Assembly: GCA_001466705.2 (NCBI GenBank)
Contig: LATX02000001.1
Span: 496,001-560,000 of the forward strand
From: Moniliophthora roreri
Taxonomy: Eukaryota > Basidiomycota > Agaricomycetes > Agaricales > Marasmiaceae
Direction: 5' to 3'
DNA length: 64,000 nt
Shown here: piece by piece, positions 58,551 through 64,000 of the stretch
Position numbering within the stretch: the stretch's first letter is position 1
How the letters are laid out: each line of letters opens with the position of its first letter
The notes under the pieces: generated by a model
Seen by the model: the letters and a program-made list of their open reading frames with translations, nothing else
Database searches by the model: none
Told to the model about the DNA's origin: nothing
Made by a program: the position numbers and the translations under genes

Positions 58551-61500
58551 ATGTCTTCAGAAGATATCGCAGAAGAAATCCGAACCTTCTTCCCCGACAC
58601 CGAAGAAGTGGTCGTTCAATATCTTTCAGGATACCTCGTAGATGATGCCGGAGAGGAAGATGCCGTTCTTCAAGTCGCTCGAGAGATTCTGGAGTCGCTA
58701 GCAGGCGACGAAGTAGACAAGCTCGAAAAACTCATGCTACGTCTCGGCGACCTGCTGGAGGATCAGCTCAATGCTAGGCTTAAAAACAAGACTGGACCAA
58801 AGCTTCAGAAGCTGGAGAAGGTTATGGATATGAGCAAGGCACAGATATCGAACACGATTGCGTTTGGAGAAGGTGTGGATTTGGAAAGTATTAACAAGGG
58901 AAAGTGAGTGATTGAGGCCTTTAGATCATTTCTTCTAGCTGATTTTTCTCTTCCAGAGCATCGCGAGTTGACGTGAAGAAACTTGAGAAGCAAGAAGCCA
59001 AGCTTAGGGCGAGTAGCTCGATGTTCCAGACATACAGTTATCCAGACAAATGTCTTTTTTTGTAGGCTAAGATCGAAAAACGCGCTCGTCGGGACTTGTA
59101 CGAAGGCTCCAAACTTCTAGATCAGCATCGCAAGCAGGTCCGTTGTATGTGTCTTCTACCCGAATCTTTATGAAATCAATATGGATACTCTCAGCAAACT
59201 TATGAAGAAATGTTCATGAAGGTTTGTGTTACTGCCCCCCTGCGAGATCCAGAGGCTTACCTCGATGTGCAGATCAATCCTTTGGAAGCGGCTAATTCCA
59301 AGAACAAGAGTAAAGATATCCATCTACCGTCTATCGACGTCAATTTCGGATCGAACCGTATTCTGTCTGGGGCATCTCTTACACTGGCTTACGGTCGTCG
59401 GTATGGTCTCATTGGTCGTAACGGTGCGTGGTTCTTCCCTTCAAGTGCAGGTGATACCGAACTGTGACTCAAGGTGTCGGCAAGTCTACTTTATTACGCC
59501 ATATTGCCATGCGAGAAGTTCCAATCCCCCCTCACATTACAATTCTCTTCGTGGAGCAAGAAGTAAGTCGTGTCCCTTCTGTCATGTCGTTCGCTCATCT
59601 CTGCCTAGGTCGTTGGAGACGACACTATCGCAATCGACTCTGTACTCAAGGCAGATGTTTGGCGAGATCACTTACTAAAGGAGGAAGCGATGTTGAACGC
59701 AAAACTGGCAGAGCTGGAGAAGGAAGGTGATGATAAACGTTTTGAGGATGCCAGGGAAGAGGCTGCTTCGAGGCTAGCGGATGTTCATGCGCGATTGGCG
59801 GATATGGACGCGGAGAGCGGTCCCGCGAGAGCAGCGGCTCTTCTCGCGGGCCTAGGTTTCGATGAGGCAGATCAAAAGAGACCAACGAAATCGTTCAGTG
59901 GAGGCTGGCGGTGAATTGGTCCCTTTTATTCTTTCTCCTGTCTCTAATTGTCTCATCATGATAGGATGCGTTTGGCTCTTGCTCGGGCACTTTTCGTGAA
60001 GGTGGGTATCTTGCTGAGGGTGACGACTTGAACTGTGTTCTGACCACTGCCATCAGCCCTCTTTACTTCTTCTCGATGAACCTTCCAATCATAGTTAGTC
60101 CTATTTGGTGTCGCTTCTCTCTTGGGACTGAGGATGTCCCTTTTCAGTCGATTTGAATGCTCTTGCGTGGCTGGAAGACTATCTACAAACATGGCCGGGC
60201 ACGCTTCTGGTAGTGTAAGTCTTATGACTATTTCTATTATGTTTACTGACACTGTCGTAAAGCTCTCACGACCGTGCTTTCCTGTGAGTGATTACGCTCA
60301 CCAGAAGACTCATGAGAATAATTTCTCGACATCAGTGATGCTGTTGCAACCGATATTGTCCATCAACATTCAGGGAGACTGGACTACTACAAAGGGTAAA
60401 TTTCCAGGAGTGTGCCCTACACAACGCAAACTCACAAGTCATGCAGAAATTTCACGCAATTTTACTCCACTAAGTCGGAACGAGATCGTAACCTTCGCAA
60501 AGAGTACGAGACGCAGATGGAGTACCGCAAGCATCTGCAGGCATTCATCGACCGATGGCGGTACAACGCCAACAGAGGTCCGCTTCATCCTATCGTAATG
60601 GTGTTCAAGTCTGAATTATCTTTGCAGCTGCGCAAGCGCAATCCAAAATCAAGATATTGGAGAAGGTCATTCCATGCGGAAGTTTCCCCTTAAAATGCTA
60701 ATATCTCTACTCCAGCTTCCCGAACTACAACCGCCGGAAGAGGAAGAAACAGAGAAGTTCAGGTGTGACTTGAAGTGCCTCACATCTGCGAGGCTCTGAT
60801 TTGTTATTTTTCATAGGTTCCCTGAGACCGAGAAGATCTCTCCGCCATTACTTCAAATGAACGAAGTCACGTTCGGATATACACCGGAAAAGATTATCTT
60901 GAAGGGTGTCAATATCGATGTCGATTTGGACTCTCGAATCGCTATTGTTGGTGCGAACGGATCCGGGAAGTCAACATTGTGTGTGATCTATTTCAACGGC
61001 CATCGTATAGCTAATCGACTTGCTCTACCCATAGAATCAAGGTTTTGACTGGAGACTTGGATGCAATGGGTGGCCAGGTCAACCGAAATGGTCGACTACG
61101 AGTGCAAGTATCCACGAGGTATCTCTATTGAATGCTCACTAACACTGGTTTTTCAGCGGATACTTTGCCCAGCATCATGTGGAAACCCTGGTTCCCACTA
61201 TGTCGCCCGTGCAATTCTTGGCCTCAAAATTCCCTGGAAAGACGGAACAAGAGTACCGACAGCATTTAGGAAACTTCCAAATTAGTGGTATGACTGGGTA
61301 AGCGCAAGATGAAGTGTGCTTATCTGCTTTCTCTCAGTGGTACAACAGTTTACAGCCAATCGGCACTCTTTCCGGAGGCCAGAAGTCTCGAGTAGCGTTC
61401 TCAGTACTGTCACTACAACGACCACATATCCTACTTCTGGATGAGGTGAGGTTCTCTTTCGGTCACCCAGTGCTAGTTTTTAACTGGTTGCATAGCCCAC

Positions 61501-61873
61501 TAACCACTTGGATATTGAGGTGGGAGGTCAAACGTCCTTCCGTCGGCTCCTATTAACATGCTTCCATAGGGCTTGGACGCATTGATGAATGCCTTGAATC
61601 TCTGGAACGGAGGTGTCATTATCATCTCGCATGACGAGAGATTCATAACCAATGTCGCTAAAGAGGTATTGTAGCTCATTCTGTTCCACGCGCGATCACT
61701 TATTGTATTCTCGGTAGCTCTGGGTATGTGCTGATGGTACAGTGACCAAGTTCAAGGGAGATGTGCAAAGCTACAAGGTCAGTAGGGTTGTTATAAAGAA
61801 CAATTCGTTATTTATTTCTGAATGCCGTGAATCGCAGAACCTGATTGTGAGCAACATCAAGATGAAGCCATGA
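58551..61873 (+). CDS. GCN20: ABC-F ATPase Gcn20/ABCF3
   Basis: Soluble twin-ATPase that acts with Gcn1 on ribosomes to activate the kinase Gcn2 in amino-acid starvation. My model has 23 exons from 58551-58903 to 61838-61873, 722 residues, all phases closed. The N-terminal ~180 residues form the Gcn1-binding region. ABC1: GRNGVGKSTLLRHIA, KSFSGGWRMRLALARALF, SLLLLDEPSNHIDLNALAWL, VSHDRAFL. Linker: YYKGNFTQFYSTKSERDRN. ABC2: VTFGYTPEKIILKGVN, VGANGSGKSTLIKVLTG, GYFAQHHVETL, GTLSGGQKSRVAFSVL, ILLLDEPTNHLDIEGLDALM, IIISHDERFI. Both nucleotide sites are complete. Two introns (59009-59065 and 61104-61156) have GC donors; several exons are only 21-38 nt. No transmembrane domain, as expected for ABC-F. 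Confidence 0.94.
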
Positions 61874-62254
61874 CCATCCTTCTCCTCGAAATTGTCCCAT
61901 AATAAGACTGTTGACCATAAGTACATGTTTTCTTTAGCATTGTCTGTATCCCACCAAGTCAATCCGAGTAGAGAAAAGCGCTCCGACGCTTAGTCACGTA
62001 GTAACGAAAATTTGTGAATTTATGGCGACGTACTAAATATTTGCTGCAATTCATTGCCAAAATATATTGATGCATCAGTATGCCTCTGGGATCCCAAGAA
62101 TCACCATATTGTCCAAGTCTTTTTGTTTTCCAAAGGCGATTCCGTCACGTGCATATCCAAGCCACCTGAGACCTCGCGACACGCTCTTTTCGAGGCGTGA
62201 CCCGAACCAAATCATAACTTGACTCCTACCACAACATTAACGCGTAACTTCGCG
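61874..62254. other. Intergenic region, Top2 promoter
   Basis: 381 bp between Gcn20 stop and Top2 start. No coding sequence. A TCACGTG-like motif (CGTCACGTGC) lies at about 62145-62154. Confidence 0.5.
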
Positions 62255-64000
62255 ATGAGCTCCTCCGAAGGAGAGAACTTCGACTTCCAAGACGATGCGT
62301 ACAGTGACGACTCTGAAGACTACGCCCCAGCTGCTAAGAAGGTTAGCATCCTTGCCGCACCTTTGTCTCGTGTCAACTCAGATCTCATTTTGTAGACCAA
62401 AGCTCCAGCAAAGCCCAAATCCAAGGCTACGACTACGGCTACGAAAGCTAAGCCAGCAGCCGCCAAGACAGCAGTAAAGGGAAAGGGTGCACCGAAGAAG
62501 AAGGTCCTTGCTGACCACGATGATAATGCAGCGGAGGCAGAGACGAGTGGTATCGTGGAAATAGATGAAGACGATGCGCCTTCTGCTGTAGTACCACTGG
62601 CAGCAGCGGACCCTGGGCCGACGAAGAAGAAGACAGCATCAGAAACGTATACAAAGGTACGTCTTTTGTGCAATCTATCGACGGTCCCTTACTGAAGTTA
62701 CTAAAGCTTTCCCAACTGGAACATATCTTGAAACGACCGGATTCCTACATTGGAAGCGTGGAAACTATTACTCAGACCATGTGGACCTACGACGCAGACA
62801 CGAAGCGAATGGTGTATCGCGATGTCAAATATGTTCCTGGTTTTTTCAAAATTGTAGACGAGATTCTCGTCAATGCGGCCGACAACAAGGTAGGTTATTG
62901 TCATTTTTCTCGTTCAATCAATCTCATCGCTCGTGCCCTTGCAGATCAACGACCCAAGCATGGACACCATTAAGATCGAAATCAATGTCGAAGAATGCAT
63001 CATTTCTGTTTATAACAACGGACGTGGTATACCTATCGAGATGCACTCTCAAGAGAAGATGTATATCCCGGAGCTTATTTTCGGTCACCTTCTTTCATCA
63101 TCCAATTACGACGACGACGAGAAGAAGCTTACTGGCGGTCGTAACGGTTATGGTGCGAAGCTTGCAAACATTTACTCGCACGAGTTCACCGTGGAGACTG
63201 CGGACAAGAACACGCAACAGAAGTACAAGCAAACCTGGACGGATAACATGAGTAAATGCGGAAAAGCGAAGATCACAAAGAACTCGCGAGGCGAAGAGTG
63301 GACTCGGGTCACCTTCCGACCAGATTTAGGACGATTTGGTATGGACAGGATCGATGATGACACGGCCAGCCTACTCCGGAAGCGTGTACACGATTTGGCA
63401 GGCACGGTGAAAAACGTGAAAGTCTTCCTTAACGACGAGCGCCTTAGGATCAAGAACTTCAAGGAATACGTGCAGATGTACTTGAACTCAGTCAACGCAG
63501 TGGCGGAGGAGAAATCGGGTGGGGCGGCCCAACCTAAGCAACCACTCATTTACGAACAAATTGGTCCGCGCTGGGAAGTTGCGTTCGCAGTGTCCGAAGG
63601 GACATTCATGCAAGTTTCATTCGCCAACTCTATCTCGACCTCCAAAGGTGGAACACATGTCAACCTCATCGCGGACCAGATCGCCAAAAACTTAATCACC
63701 GCTATCGGAAAGAAGAACAAGGGTGCCGCGGTCAAGGCTGGCCAGATAAAGAATCATATGTGGATCTTCGTCAATGCCCTTATCGAGAACCCGACATTCG
63801 ACAGTCAGACCAAGGAGACCCTCACTCTACCTGCGTCGAAGTTCGGCACCAAACCTAACATTTCGGAGGATATCATGAAGAAGAGTACGTCTTAATACTA
63901 CTTCATGTACTGCCGCGCTAATATCCGCCCAGTTCAGAAGTCTCCCATTGTCGAAAATATCCTCAACTGGGCCAAGTTCAAGGCTGATCAGCAAATCAAG
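62255..64000 (+). CDS. TOP2: DNA topoisomerase II, N-terminal part (cut by window end)
   Basis: Essential enzyme that passes one DNA duplex through another. Exons 62255-62341, 62396-62656, 62707-62889, 62945-63884 and 63933 to beyond the window end; 513 residues are visible of about 1500 expected. A charged N-terminus rich in Lys/Ala leads to the GHKL ATPase domain: LEHILKRPDSYIGSVE, DEILVNAADNK, YNNGRGIPIEMH, LTGGRNGYGAKLANIYS, the transducer domain (GGTHVNLIADQIAKNL) and the QTK loop (PTFDSQTKETLTL). The start is the first ATG in frame, MSSSEGENFDFQDD, which is usual for the family. Reading continues into the TOPRIM linker at the window edge (QKSPIVENILNWAKF). Confidence 0.95.

Overview
This window is nuclear DNA of a basidiomycete fungus, most likely an Agaricomycete. 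The genes are dense and broken by many short introns, mostly 42-65 nt, with GT..AG or occasionally GC..AG ends. The protein families fit: a Upa2-like multi-PAM2 protein, DUF6699 and DUF7704 proteins, and a Gly-Gln-Asn-rich secreted protein family. No prokaryotic operons, rRNA, tRNA or CRISPR arrays were found.

Layout. 1-13 kb: the 5' end of an MFAP1-like splicing factor and a decayed partial copy of it, the proteasome chaperone Ump1, a RanBPM/Gid1 subunit of the GID ubiquitin ligase, mitochondrial Fe-S assembly protein Isa1, a DUF6699 protein, an amphiphysin-type BAR-SH3 protein, V-ATPase subunit c and the ribosome maturation factor Sdo1/SBDS. 14.6-20.6 kb: a ~1900-residue protein with three PAM2-like motifs, a long coiled coil and a C-terminal Gly-Trp-Tyr, which matches the architecture of Upa2, a core factor of endosomal mRNA transport. 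21.5-31.5 kb: DUF7704 membrane protein, a CofD/UPF0052 protein, an unknown protein with a Trp/Cys-rich tail, chorismate synthase, a SAP30-like protein and a repeat-rich secreted protein. 32-41.7 kb: a transmembrane ADAM metalloprotease, proteasome subunit beta7, two unidentified genes, mitochondrial ClpP and the nuclear-envelope protein Brl1/Brr6. 44.5-64 kb: a SERF/4F5 protein, the corepressor Ssn6/Cyc8, the palmitoyltransferase subunit Erf4, a Yap1-type bZIP factor, a stretch of mobile-element debris with a MITE-like element and a hammerhead-ribozyme-like motif, the ABC-F ATPase Gcn20, and the N-terminal half of DNA topoisomerase II, cut by the window end.

Most genes are housekeeping. Protein turnover recurs: Ump1, Gid1, beta7, ClpP and the ADAM protease. 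Several genes are arranged head to head with only 140-170 bp between start codons (Ump1/Gid1, V-ATPase c/Sdo1, chorismate synthase/SAP30-like, ClpP/Brl1), so they probably share promoters. All exon models were made by hand from splice signals, reading-phase continuity and family knowledge; no alignment was run. The most notable observations are the Upa2-like protein, very small exons (6, 8, 13 and 15 nt) that restore conserved residues, five GC-AG introns, a possible splice switch in the Erf4 tail, the hammerhead-like motif and the MITE-like palindromic element.
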